Origin: Pisolithus tinctorius
Lineage: Eukaryota; Basidiomycota; Agaricomycetes; Boletales; Pisolithaceae
Length of the DNA: 64,000 bases
Assembly (NCBI GenBank): GCA_024663395.1
Contig: JANFAH010000045.1
Coordinates: 434,001 to 498,000 of the forward strand
Reading direction: 5' to 3'
Position numbers and translations under genes: made by a program. The notes under the pieces were generated by a model. The model did no database searches. It was given only the letters and a program-made list of their open reading frames with translations, and had not been told where the DNA came from. Of the stretch, positions 1 to 10,989 are shown piece after piece (the stretch's first letter is position 1; each line of letters opens with the position of its first letter).

Positions 1-1094
1 GAGCAGGACATCCATTGGTATGTTAAATCGTGCCATGAGTGCCAGATCTGCCATTTGGACCGCATTCATATCCCGCCAGTCATTGCTATTCCCGATCCCC
101 TGTTTTACAAAGCATACATGGACACATTCTTAATGCCGAAGTTGAACAGCTTTCACTACGTCACCCAAGCCTGCTGTTCACTCACCAGTTACCCTGAATG
201 GGCCATGCTTCATGCAGAGACAGGCAAGTCCATTGGAAAGTTCATTTTTGAACAGATTCTGTGCCGTTGGGGTGCCATTGCAGAAATTGTCACAGATAAT
301 GGGGGACCATACATCCTCGCTCTTGACTGGCTCTCCAAGACCTTCGGAATTTGTCACATATGCATCTCCCCTTATAACTTGCAGGCTAATGGAGTTGTTG
401 AATGTCGGCATTTTGATGTAAGGGAGGCAATGGTAAAAAGTTGTGGTGGGGAAGTGTCAAGGTGGACAGAAGTGGCCCCTGCAGTGTTTTGGGCAGAGAG
501 GGTTATGGTCCACAAGGCAACTGGGTTTTCTCATTTCTATATGGCTCATGGTGTTGAACCCAGACTCCCTTTTGATCTGGTCAAAGTGATGTTTTTAGCC
601 CCTTTCGAGGCGGAATTTTACTCAACCTCAGATCTTATTGCTCACCATGCTTGCCAACTCCAGAAACACCTGGAGGACCTCGCTCGCATCCACAATCTGG
701 TCCTGAAATCCTGCTTTGCCTCAGCCAAAGAATTCATCGACTGTTTTGCATGTTCTATCCAAGACTTTAATTTTGAACCAGGATTGCTCATCCTCGTTTG
801 GAATTCCCATATCGAACTAGAACTCGATGGAAAACCAAACCATGCTACCTAGGGCCTATGATTGTCATCAGACACACTAAAGGCAGCTCATACATACTTG
901 CAGAATTAGATGGAGCTATCTCAAAATTCCACTTTGCTGCCTTTCGCCTATACCCCTATTTCCCACAGAATAATGCTCATATCGAAGTCACCCAGCTGAC
1001 TGGCACTTCCTCACAAGACCTGGATTGTCTTGAAGATGATGCATTCCCAGACCCTACACTCACTGGCATCCCTTTGGACGAGTCAGATGAGTAG
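1..1094 (+). pseudogene. Ty3/gypsy element 1: integrase end of pol, 5'-truncated by window edge
   Basis: The reading frame is open to 852 and encodes an integrase core. Visible are the first catalytic Asp in AYMDTFLMPK, the second in IVTDNGG and the Glu in NGVVECRH, preceded by the end of an HHCC zinc finger (CHECQIC, about 37-55). It aligns along its length with the integrase of element 4 (42,700-43,878), so both belong to one lineage. The frame breaks near 800-850, and the C-terminal part (GPMIVIRHTKGSSYILAELDG onwards) continues in another frame to the stop at 1094. No chromodomain follows. RT and RNase H lie outside the window. The frameshift makes this copy non-functional. Confidence 0.88.
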
Positions 1095-1369
1095 CCCGTC
1101 CTTCTCTCTACCTCTTTTCTTTTCTTTCTCTCTTCTTTCTTTTCTCAATACCCATTTCATCTCATATATAAATTCCGCACCACTCACATGAAAGAGACAA
1201 TGTCAAAAAAAAAAAATCTGCACTACTGTTCCTTCTGAAGTCTTACATTTCCTTACTATAGTACTAATACCAACACATGAAAGACTCTTTCACATTTGGT
1301 ACATACGAGTACAAAATTCTGCAGGCTCTAGTACACTATTTACAGGTCATGGAGATCATCCTTCAACCT
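1095..1369. other. Spacer between pol and the antisense gene of element 1
   Basis: Low-complexity pyrimidine-rich tract (1100-1150) and an A-run near 1205. No coding signal was seen. The position matches the spacer between pol and the antisense gene in elements 2 and 4. Confidence 0.5.
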
Positions 1370-2964
1370 TCACAGCTCCTCCCATCTGGCCCACACAGTC
1401 TCGATCCAATGTGTTACCTGCCTTGCCAACATCTCCAGCAACTGGTAGACCTGCTCCAGCTTGAATTCCTTGTCCTTGGCCCTCACCTTGAGCACTTGCA
1501 GATGCTCGATGATGTTCGCTGTCAACCGCTCGCATGGGTATTCGACTTCCGGAATTTCTGCAGCCGATGGAGTGTCGCTCTGGGCTGTCACTTCGATGTC
1601 TCCAGGCTGGTCCAGTAAACTGGTTGCCATCGCAAAGAATGGTTCGATCTTGCCTTGCAGTTTGTCAATTGGAAGTGACACTTGAGGATCATCAACAAGG
1701 ACTGGAGAGGGCTTGAATGAAGGTCCAGGCATTGGAGTGGCCCTGCAGAAAGAGATAGGGTGTTGGCAAAGGATCGCAAACTGAAGGGGCTGGATCTGGC
1801 GAAGGTGAGCATGTGGGGGTTGGATCAGGCTGCTGTTTTCGAGCCAGAATTTTCAGGGTGAGCTTCTTGGGAGGATCAGTCGCAGATTCTGCTGGGGTCG
1901 GCTTTGAGGTCATAAATGATTTGACTCATTTGTGGGACAGCCCTGCCTCCCCAACAGTACCAGAGTTCTTTCGCTGAAGGTGGTGTCAACTTGTTCCCTT
2001 GCGGAATTTCACCTGTGCAGTACTCACCTTTCTCCCTATGCCTCAAGAGCACGAGCACTTGCGTTTTGCCTTCCTGCACTGTTTGCAGGATGCCTCTGGC
2101 TCCCCAACACACACAAGGTTCACCTGGGCACATGTCTCATAGGGTTCATTGTCCCCAGCTGTGTGAGGTCCCTTTGTGGATGGACCTGGTTCGCCATTGC
2201 CCTCATCATCGTCGACATTGTCAGCCAGTTCGTCCTCCTCACTGGTGGCCTGTGGAATTTTCGTTGAAGTCAGCACACGTGCTTTGAGTTGTCAAGGACA
2301 TAGAACACACCTTCTGCTTCCCTTTTCCCTTTCTCATGCTACCAGAGCCCTCCCCCATCAAGTGTGCAGCTCCTCTTGATGAGTGCCCTTTGGTGTCTTC
2401 TGGTCCACATTCTTGGCCCTCACCTCTTGCTGCTTGGCCCCAGGTGTGCATGGACAGTGCCTTAGCCAATCTCTTGGCCTCCAATCGTGTTCTCTCCTCT
2501 ACCCACTCCTGGTAGTCCTCGAAAAGATCATCAACATTGAATCTGCACTGCCCTTCTGGCTGCCGGAGATCCACTATTGCTATTGCCACCAGGATCACCT
2601 CATTCTGCCGTATCGCAGATTCCTCAGTCATGTTGTGTAGGTTTGCATCACGCACCTTCGGGATGGAGACCTTGTTCTTGTTGATGTACTTCCACCACGA
2701 GTAGATCCCAGCCTGGGGATTGGTCAGTGCATTGTGTTGCATGGGCTCTAGCGCACTTACCCAAGTCTGGTCCCAGTCCTCCACCCACTCGTATATCACC
2801 TCTAAGCTCTCCTTGGGCTGTGGCACTGTGTCGATTAGCACCCTAACGTGCCTCAATGCTGCTGACAGCGAGGTGATGGCCTGGTCCCTCATGCTGAACA
2901 CAGGTTGTGCATCGCAGATCGAGTAAGCTTGCATGTCAACAGGTGGATGAGATGTTGGGAGCAA
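1370..2964 (-). pseudogene. Antisense accessory gene of gypsy element 1 (acidic, Cys-cluster protein)
   Basis: A succession of minus-strand reading frames (2964-2239, 2276-2043, 1913-1692, 1732-1370) reads like one protein in exons or broken frames. It has an N-terminal Trp/Glu-rich helical part (EVIYEWVEDWDQTWVSALEP), a basic stretch, an acidic linker, and a Cys cluster at about 2055-2141 with spacing [Y]x2Cx6Cx7Cx2Cx6C. A helical C-terminus follows (EHLQVLKVRAKDKEF). The first cluster position is Tyr (TAT) where the element 4 homologue has Cys. A gene in the same place and orientation is present in elements 2, 3 and 4. Function is unknown. The cluster resembles a Zn-binding knuckle, which is an inference. 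The copy is probably decayed. Confidence 0.6.
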
Positions 2965-3157
2965 GATAGGTGAGCAAGGGTGTTGTTGGGGGAGTTTGAC
3001 AAGCAGTGGGCCACCTTCTGGGTGAGTTTAAATTCCACAGGGCCAGCTCATACAATACGGAATTTCCCTCTGCACAAGGCAGAATTCTGACCACATGCCA
3101 TCATTGTTATGTAACATCTGCCAAAGTTCCACTCATCTCTGTTGCATCTCAGTTCGG
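2965..3157 (+). other. 3' non-coding part of element 1 before insertion A
   Basis: Non-coding sequence between the antisense gene and insertion A. Removing insertion A joins it to 5096, the start of the hairpin and polypurine region of element 1. No ORF or repeat was recognised. Confidence 0.5.
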
Positions 3158-5091
3158 TGTGAGTCAAAGTGTGGAAAGCTGGTATAAACCAAACAAATCC
3201 AACACAAAAGACAAATATGAGCGAGTGGTGGTTTACCTCCATGGAACCTGGAGGGCAGAGAAACATAAAGTGGGGGAGACTTCAAGTGGAGGTGCTCCTG
3301 GTGCAAGTCATTGACAAGTTATGCAGGAGAGGATGAATGAATGCTGATTGAGAAGGGGATGCTGAACAGAGCAGGGGTGTTCAGCTGAAAGGACTTGGGA
3401 GTAATGGATTTCAATAGAATATGCTCCTGGTGCAAGTCGATGATGAGTTATGCAGGAGTGGAAGAATGACTAAACAAGATTTGCTGACTAAGTGTGGATG
3501 GAGCTTCAGATAATGAATGATGGTAGATAGACCCCTTCATAGAGCCTCAACTACCAATGATATGAATGAAGACAGATAGACTCTTCTGAATGAGCCTCAG
3601 CTGTTGACAACGAGATAGGCACTGAACTGACTTCTGAGTGACTTCTTGATTGCTTGTTTTTTTTTTTTTAGCTAAGTACATGGGGGTTTATATACTGTGG
3701 GGGGAGTGCAGCTTGTGACAAACAAGGCACAAACACTTGGTAAGGAATGAGTAAGGACTGAGTAATCATGATGAGTAAGCAAGAAATGAAAAGTAAGCAA
3801 GCAAAGAGGATTGGTAAGTATTGGCAATGAACAAGTCAAGGATAGTCAAAATATCACAGAATGAGTCAAATGGAGTCAGAAACTGAGTAAGCACACTGAT
3901 ATCACATCAGGGGGTGGCGATGCAAGTCAGATCTCGGCAGAGACATCTCTAGATCCAAAGATGGCATGAAAGATGGATGGTGTTTCCAGACAAGGAAGTA
4001 TTAATTCCAGAATTGAAGGGCATGAGTCAGGCATCAGGCGTCAAAGGGGGCTAGGGTGTTGGGGGTCTGTGGGGCAATGGAAGCATACGCGATCACATCT
4101 CCCACCCTTTCGTCCTCTCAGCAAAGTTAACAAAAACTTCATGAACAGGGCTCTGATGGAGGAGGAGGAGGAGAAGGGGGGACATCTTCTGCTGGATCTT
4201 GCAGTAAGAAGGCAAGATGCATGTCATACTCATCATGGATGCGATCAGGAAGGCTAGAGAACAGTAGACTATGCTGCAGCTGTCACAATGCGGGAAGAAT
4301 GATGGACGAGATTGGAATAAAGATGGTGCAGGGAGCAGGGAGGAATGATCCATATGCTTCATCAAGAGGGGAGACCAAAACGACCACATAAGACCTTTCT
4401 AACCGAGTGACAGACCTGAGGCGACCAAAGAACATCCTTCTGGAAGTCATACTGACAAGGAGAACACACTGACCAAGCTGCATGGGATGAGATGGGGCTG
4501 ACAACGACGGGATGAACCAGGGGGCTTCAGGACAGAAGCTGGTGGGAACACCTGGCAGATATATGTAGCCACTGTCTCTGGCAAATGAGACAAGTGAGAC
4601 AGAAGCTGGTGGGAACACCTGGCAGATATACGTAGCCACTGTCTCTGGCAAATGAGACAAGTGAGATGATCAATGAAGAGGTGGCCATGATTGATGGACT
4701 TAGCAAAATGAGCATCTGATGGATGGAGTGCTGTAGAAATGCGTAGGGTGCGAGGATCCTCTCCAAATTTGGAAGGAAGAATCATGGGGCTGAGCACTTT
4801 AAGCGAGTGTGAGAACAGAGTCGATATCTTTGGAAATGGTGGAGATACGATGAAAACTGGAATGCTGTACACAGGTGCTAAAAACTTTTAATGTGTGCTT
4901 AACTCACTTCCTCTTTTCTCTTTAGCACTGACGACTCATTCTTGTGCAAAGGATGACTGCTCACATCCAGCAGTCTTTCTATGCATGAGGCCTTCAGTCT
5001 TCATCTGCATGCATGGGCATTGTGCACAACTCATTGACAAGTTAGGCAGAGTCAGCTGTAACCATGTCCACAACACCTTTGGTGTGTGACA
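3158..5091 (-). mobile_element. LTR-type element, copy A (~1.93 kb)
   Basis: Read on the minus strand, it begins TGTCACACACC and ends GACTCACA, the TG...CA termini of an LTR. The flanks are TCGG (3154-3157) and TTGG (5092-5095), a 4-bp target duplication with one C/T difference. A TATATAAA-like promoter box lies about three quarters along. Copies B, C and D share the whole length. The simplest reading is a solo LTR of an unusually large LTR; a non-autonomous element is the alternative. Minus-strand reading frames between 4872 and 4093 correspond to the ORF conserved in the other copies, interrupted here by a stop. Confidence 0.75.
4531..4664. repeat. 67-bp tandem duplication private to copy A
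   Basis: 4531-4597 is repeated as 4598-4664 with one visible difference (tatatg versus tatacg). Copies B, C and D have a single unit, so the duplication arose after insertion or in the parent of copy A. Confidence 0.85.
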
Positions 5092-5370
5092 TTGGTCTGA
5101 CCAAGGACAGTCAGCATTTGAAGTCCCTGGGAGGTGTAGGGAGCCATATACTCTCTGAGGCTGGAACACGAATCTGTCACTAAATTCCACAGGCCTCTAC
5201 AACAAACCTGTTTTGGAATTTGTTCCACTCATGTCTTCGTGTTTCCTCCCCACCCCTGTAGCCTTCGGAGTTTCTACCGACCTTCTGCATGTCGCTCAGT
5301 CATCAAAATGCTGATCTGGAAATTCTGCATTCACACAGAGTCATCTGGAATTCAGTAGCCATGCCACTGA
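5092..5370 (+). other. Hairpin, polypurine-like tract and start of the LTR of element 1
   Basis: After the 4-bp duplication comes an imperfect stem-loop (5097-5114: CTGACCA, AGGA loop, CAGTCAG). A purine-rich stretch follows, ending GGGAGG, then TGTAGGGAGCC at 5135. The same order (stem-loop, short spacer, AAGTCCC, purines, TGTG) precedes the 3' LTR of element 4. I therefore read 5135 as the start of the 3' LTR of element 1, cut at 5370 by copy B. Confidence 0.6.
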
Positions 5371-7211
5371 CGTCACACAACAAAGGTGTTGTGGACATGG
5401 TTACAGCTGACTCTGCCTAACTCGTTGACAAGTTGTGCACAATGCCCATGCATGCAGATGAAGACTAAAGGCCTCATGCATAGAAAGACTGCTGGAAATT
5501 AACAGTCATCCTTCGCACAAGAATGAGTTGTCAGTGCTAAAGAGAAAAGAGGAAGCAAGTTAAGTGTGCATTAAAAGTTTTTAGCGCCCATGTACAGCAT
5601 TCCGGTTTTTGTCTTATCTCCACCATTTCCAAAGATATTGACTCCTTTTTCACACTCGCTTAAAGTGCTCAGCCCCACGATTCTTCCTTCCAAATTTGGA
5701 GAGGATCCTCGCACCCTGCATGTTTCTACAGCACTCCATCCATCAGACGCTCATTTCACCAAGTCCATCAATCATGGCCACCTCTTCATTGATCATCTCA
5801 CTTGTCTCATTTGCCAGAGACAATGGCTACATATATCTGCCAGGTGTTCCCACCAGCTTCTGTCCTGAAGCCCCCTGGTTCATCCCATCATTGTCAGCCC
5901 CATCTCATCCCATGCAGCTTGGTCAGCATGTTCTCCTTGTCAGTATGACTTCCAGAAGGACATTCTTTGGTTGCCTCAGGTCTGTCACTCGGTTAGAAAG
6001 GTCTTATGTGGTCGTTTTGGTCTCCCCTCTTGATGAAGCATATGGATCATTCCTCCCTGCTCCCTGTACCATCTTTGTTCCAGTCTCATCCATCATTCTT
6101 CCCACATTGCGGCAGCTGCAGTATAATCTACTGTTCTCCAGCCTCCCTGATCACATCCATGACAAGTATGACATGCATCTTCCCTTCTTACTGCAAGATC
6201 CAGCTGAAGACATCCCCCCTTCTCCTCCTCCTCCATCAGAGCCCCATTCATGAAGTTTTTGTTAACTTTGCTGAGAGGATGAAAGGGTGGGAGACGTGAT
6301 CATGTATGCTTCCATTGCCCCACAGACCCCCAATGCCCTAGCCCCCTTTGATGCCTGACTCATGCCCTTCAATTCTGGAATTAATACTTCCCTATCTGGA
6401 AACACCATCCATCTGTCATGTCATCTTTGGATCTAGAGATGTCTCCACTGAGATCTGACTTGCATTGCCACCCCCTAATGTGATATCAGTGCACTTACTC
6501 AGTTCTGACTCCATTTGACTCATTCTGTGATGTTTTGACTATCCTTGACTTGTTCATTGCCAATACTTACCAATCCTCCTTGCTTGCTTACTTTTCATTT
6601 CTTGCTTACTCATCATGATTACTCAGTCCTTACTCATTACTTACCAAGTGTTTGTGCCTTGTTTGTCACAAGCTATGCTCCCCCCACAGTATATAAGCCC
6701 CCCATGTACTTAGCTACCCACAAGCAATCCAGAAGTCAGCTCAGCTCAGCATATCTCATTGTCGACAATTGAGGCTCATTTGGAAGAGTCTATCTGTCTT
6801 CATTCAAATCATTGGTAGTTGAGGCTCCATCAAGGGTCTATCTACCTCTATTCATCATCAGCAGTATCATCAGTGCTTAGTCAGCAACCTCTTGTTTAGT
6901 CATTCTTCCACTCCTGCATAACTCATCATCGACTTGTGCCAGGAGCATATTCTATCAAAATCCATTACTCCCAAGTCCTTTTGGCTGAACACCCCTGCTC
7001 TGTTCAGCATCCCCTTCTCAATCAGCATTCATTCATCCTCTCCTGCATAACTCATTGATGACTTGCACCAGGAGCACCTCCACTTGAAGTCTCCCCCACT
7101 TTAGATTGCTCTGCCATCCAGGTTCCATGGAGGCAAACCACCACTCGCTCATACTTGTCTTTGGTGTTGGTTTTGGTTGGTTTTCACCACCTTTCCACAC
7201 TTTGACTCACA
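5371..7211 (+). mobile_element. LTR-type element, copy B (~1.84 kb), inverted relative to A
   Basis: It begins CGTCACAC, where the other copies have TGTCACAC, and ends GACTCACA. Flanks are CTGA (5367-5370) and CTGC (7212-7215). A TATATAAG box lies near 6691, followed about 30 bp on by the conserved region starting CAGAAGTCAGCTC. Two overlapping plus-strand frames (5590-5868 and 5696-6253) stay open. The second encodes 185 residues containing LERSYVVVLVSPLDEAYGSF and a Pro/Ser-rich tail (PSPPPPSEPHS). The same translated segments are found in copies C and D. I do not recognise the protein. Confidence 0.75.
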
Positions 7212-7936
7212 CTGCTCAGCCATGTCACCAGTCATCTGTGCCACTTACCTCAAAAAAAAACTCTGGTTTCCCCTGTTGCCCTAAATTCTGCAAGCTGGAC
7301 TTCATGCCAGTACTCTACGCTCTGCCCTCCTGTGCTGCTCAGCCCCACCTCCCACTTGTATGCGTGCTCTCATTCTGTTGGAAGATACCCCTTACTGTTG
7401 TCCCATTCTTACTCTTGTCTACTACCCACCGGTCTATTTCACATGCATCTGTATTTCACTGACATCTGATGTCCCTTCCTTTATTTTCCAGTCTTTTAAT
7501 TTTCCTGCCCCACCTTATGCCATGAAGTCAGAAATATACCACCCACCTTTGGAGTCACTATCTGTGTGTGTTCTGCAAGTTTGAGAGTTTCTTGAGTCTA
7601 AGTGCATATATAGAGTCTACAGCATCTTCAGTGTCCCCAGAGGTCTTTGTGTCTCCTGCATCCTCCAGTCCTGCACACCTAATCCTGTATCCCTTTTGCT
7701 TTGAATTCGCTCCTCTTGATGCATAGCAACCTCTCGGAATTTCATATACCCATCTCGCTGTTCCTCACACATCTACACCTGTCTGGAATTAAATTCTGCA
7801 GCTCTCACACGTATTTCCCCACTACTTCTAAGACCTTCCTCGACTTCTCCTTCCACACAGCACCCCTTGGGATGATCCTAGGGAGTTCTCCCTTTGCCCT
7901 TCCTCTAGTCACATGCTTCCCAGAAGTCATGTCCCA
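7212..7936 (+). repeat. Probable remainder of the LTR of element 1
   Basis: This continues the sequence interrupted by copy B. It contains a TATATAGAG box near 7604 and a pyrimidine-rich tract, as expected of an LTR promoter region, but no second copy is in the window to define its end. It abuts the truncated LTR of element 2 near 7930. No credible gene was seen. Confidence 0.4.
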
Positions 7937-8464
7937 TAGCATGCAGTCAGGTACTCTGCAGCATGCACACTGCATGGTCCAGCACCTGGACTGTTTCCTT
8001 TTCTGGATGTTCTATGTTACCTGTTTGTATGTCCTCCGTCTACCCTTCATTCATCATCTGGGAAGTTTTACTTGAAAATTTCTGGGTCTCTGTATGTCAG
8101 TTCCGATTACGATTACTGTACCTCCATAGTAGTATAAAAGCATGTATCATACTCCACCATTCCTCAGTACAAATATCAACTTAGTTCCTACTCCTTCTGT
8201 CTCTGTCTTCTGTCTGTCAGAGTTACCTCTGACTCTCTCTGTCTGTACTCTCCCTCTGAAATACAAGGGCTGAGATCATGCAAGGGGGTAGTGCATGAGC
8301 TAAACCCGATGCCCTCACTCTGCTCCACCTTTACTTTGGTGGACTTCGTTCCTGCCACTACTCTGCCAGTCGGAGTTCTGTCCCTTCCTGTCGGCCTTGC
8401 TTCTGAACCCTCCTTCAGACCTTGCTTAGTGTCAGAGTTGGTCGGAGTAGGCCCAGACTTGACA
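7937..8464 (+). repeat. 5' LTR of gypsy element 2, lacking its first ~210 bp
   Basis: It matches 17,354-17,880 (the 3' LTR) from the AGCATGCAGTCAGG motif to the terminal TTGACA. The first part of the 3' LTR (17,144-17,353) has no counterpart here. The left end was therefore lost or replaced, consistent with a deletion or recombination against element 1. It holds the TATA box AGTATAAAAG at 8131. Confidence 0.85.
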
Positions 8465-8480
8465 GTATATTCATACTCAC
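8131..8480 (+). promoter_or_regulatory. TATA box, predicted transcript start and self-priming site of element 2
   Basis: TATAAAAG at 8133 predicts a transcript start near 8165 (CAGTACAAATATC). The bases just after the LTR (8465-8480, GTATATTCATACTC) are complementary to that start apart from two positions. Both mismatches are explained by one CpG decaying on each copy. This is the arrangement of self-primed Tf1-type chromoviruses. Confidence 0.55.
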
Positions 8481-8525
8481 ACTTGTATGATCTCATTTTC
8501 TGTCCTCTGAAAAACTTACACCATT

Positions 8526-9119
8526 ATGAGAACTCAAGCTCAATCTCAAAGAGAGGTTGCTGAGAACCTTGCTGTAGTGCTAGCTAATCTGTGTCGACTC
8601 CCTTCCATTGTTGAACAATTCCAATCTTTCTCTGCTCGACGCTGCTCTTGCACTGAGGGCAAAAGTGCTTTGCAGGCTGGTCGCTCCGACCTCCACCCCA
8701 CAACCTTCCATACTCCGTCCCCTCATAATCGAGATGATGGACCCGATCCCAACCCTGATTATCCTGATGATGATCCTGACAGCAGGGGCAGCAGTGACAG
8801 GGATATCCCCAAAGACCTGGCTGAGCTGCCAGAGGATCCCCTTGTAGCTCTCACTAGAGTTGTCCATGCACTTGCATGGTCTAGTTCGTGCACTGGAGAC
8901 TCTGCTCCGAAAACCAAAGTCTGTGAGCCTGACACCTTCGATGGCTCTGACCCTAAGAAACTCTGTGAGTTCCTCATACAATGTGAGTTGAACTTCCAAG
9001 ACTGCCCCTGCACATTCTGCTCTGACAGAGCCAAGGTCACCTTCGCTCAGTCTTATCTTAAGGGTATGGCTCTGGCCTGGTTTGAGCCAGATCTGCTAAA
9101 CCCTGACAACTATGATTGC
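8526..9119 (+). pseudogene. gag of gypsy element 2, 5' part (interrupted by copy C)
   Basis: It starts MRTQAQSQREVAENL, aligning with the gag start of element 3. After an Asp/Pro-rich linker comes the conserved gag core: EPDTFDGSDPKKLCEFLIQCELNFQD, then AKVTFAQSYLKGMALAWFEPDLL, the retrotransposon gag family signature. The reading frame is interrupted at 9120 by copy C and resumes at 10,990. Together the pieces would give a nucleocapsid precursor for virus-like particles. The copy is dead because of the insertion and later frameshifts. Confidence 0.85.
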
Positions 9120-10985
9120 TGTGAATCAAAGTGTGGAAAGGCAGTATAAACCAACCAAACCAACACCAAAGACAAATAATGTGCGAGTGGTGGTTTGCCT
9201 CCACGGAACCTGGAGTGCAGAGAAACCTAAATGTGTGGGGGGGACTTCAAGTAGAGGGCTCCTGGCACAAGTCATCGACGAGTTACACAGGAGAGGATGA
9301 ATGAATGCTGATTGAGAAGGGGATGCTGAACAGAGCAGGGGTGTTCAGCCAAAAGGACTTGGGAGTAATGGATTTTGATAGGACGTGCTCCTGGCGCAAG
9401 TTGATGACGAGTTACACAGGAGTGGATGGATGACTAAACAAGAGGTTGCTGACTAAGCACTGATGATACTGCTGATGATGAATAGAGGTAGATAGACCCT
9501 TGATGGAGCCTCAACTACCAATGATATAAATGAAGACAGATAGACTCTTCCGAATGAGCCTCAACTGTCGATGACGAGATATGCTGAGCTGAGCTGACTT
9601 CTGGATTGCTTCCTGATTGATTCCTGATTGATTGTGGGTAGCTAAGTACATGGGGGTTTATATACTGAGGGGGGAGCACAGCTTGTGGCAAACAGGGCAC
9701 AAACACTTGGTAAGTAATGAGTAAGGACTGAGTAATCATGATGAGTAAGCGAGAAATGAAAAGTAAGCAAGCACAGAGGATTGGTAAGTATTGGCAATAA
9801 ATGAGTCAAGGATAGTCAAAATATCACAAAACGAGTCAAATAGAACCAGAAACTGAGTAAGTGCACTGATATCACATTAGGGGGTGGTGATGCAAGTTAG
9901 ATCTTGGTGGAGACATCTCTAGATCCAAAGATGGCATGACAGATGGACGGTGTTTCCAGATAGGGAAGTATTAATTCCAGAATTGAAGGGCATGAGTCAG
10001 GTGTCAAAGGGGGCTAGGGCATTGGGGGTCTGTGGGGCAATGAGAGCATACATGATTGCATCTCCCACCCTTTCATCCTCTCAGTGAAGTTAACAAAGAC
10101 TTCATGAATGGGGCTCTGATGGAGGAGGAGGAGAAGGGGGGACATCTTCTGCTGGATCTTGCAGTAGGAAGGCAAGATGCATGTCATACTCATCATGAAT
10201 GCGATCAGGGAGGCTGGCGGACAGTAGACCATACTGCAGCTGTTGCAATGCAGGAAGAATGATGGATGAGATTGGAATAAAGACGGTGCAGGGAGCAGGG
10301 AGGAACGATCCATATGCTTCATCAACTGGGGAGACTGAAACGACCACATAAGACCTTTCTAACCGAGTGACAGACCTGAGGTGACCAAAGAACATCCTTC
10401 TGGAAGTCATACTGACAAGGAGAACATGCCAACCAAGCTGCATGGGACGAGATGGGGCTGACAATGATGGGATGAACCAGGGGGCTTCAGGACAGAAGCT
10501 GGTGGGAACGCCTGGCAGATATATGTAGCCACTGTCTCTGGCAAATCAGACAAGCGAGATGATCGACGAAGAGGTGGCCATGATTGATGGACTTAGTGAA
10601 ATGAGCATCTGATGGATGGAGTGCTGTAGAAAACATGCAGGGTGCGAGGATCCTCTCCAAATTTGGAAGGAAGAATCGTGGGGCTGAGCACTTTAAGCGA
10701 GCATGGGAACGGAGTCGATATCTTTGGAAATGGTGGAGATATGATGAAAACTGGAATGCCATACACGGGTGCTAAAAACCTTTGACGTGCGCTTAACTCG
10801 CTTCCTCTTTTCTCTTTAGCACTGATGACTTGTTCTTGTGCAAAGGATGACTGTTAACGTCCAACAGTCTTTCTACGCATGAGGCCTTTAGTCTTCATCT
10901 GCATGCTTGGGCATTGTGCGCAACTCGTCAACGAGTTAGGCAGAGTCAGCTGTAACCATGTCCACAACACCTTTGGTGTGTGACA
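9120..10985 (-). mobile_element. LTR-type element, copy C (~1.87 kb), inserted in gag of element 2
   Basis: Minus-strand termini are TGTCACACACC and GATTCACA. Flanking TTGC (9116-9119) and CTGC (10,986-10,989) form a 4-bp duplication with one transition. Removing the element and one duplicate restores the gag frame across the site (NYDCLLWMDNYHEF, matching the WMDSWKEF region of element 3). This proves that the insertion is young relative to element 2. The minus-strand ORF (10,464-10,102) retains the LERSYVVV...PPSEPHS segment seen in B and D. Confidence 0.85.
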
Positions 10986-10989
10986 CTGC

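Noticed and set aside
3158..5091. Copies A-D as MITEs or other DNA transposons
   Set aside because: Termini are only weakly inverted, but all four begin TG (CG in B) and end CA, contain a TATA box and start region, and give 4-bp duplications; an LTR explains this better.
8188..8496. Minus-strand frame in the LTR of element 2 (and its twin at 17,562-17,903)
   Set aside because: It lies wholly within the LTR, is present only because both LTR copies share sequence, and has no domain.
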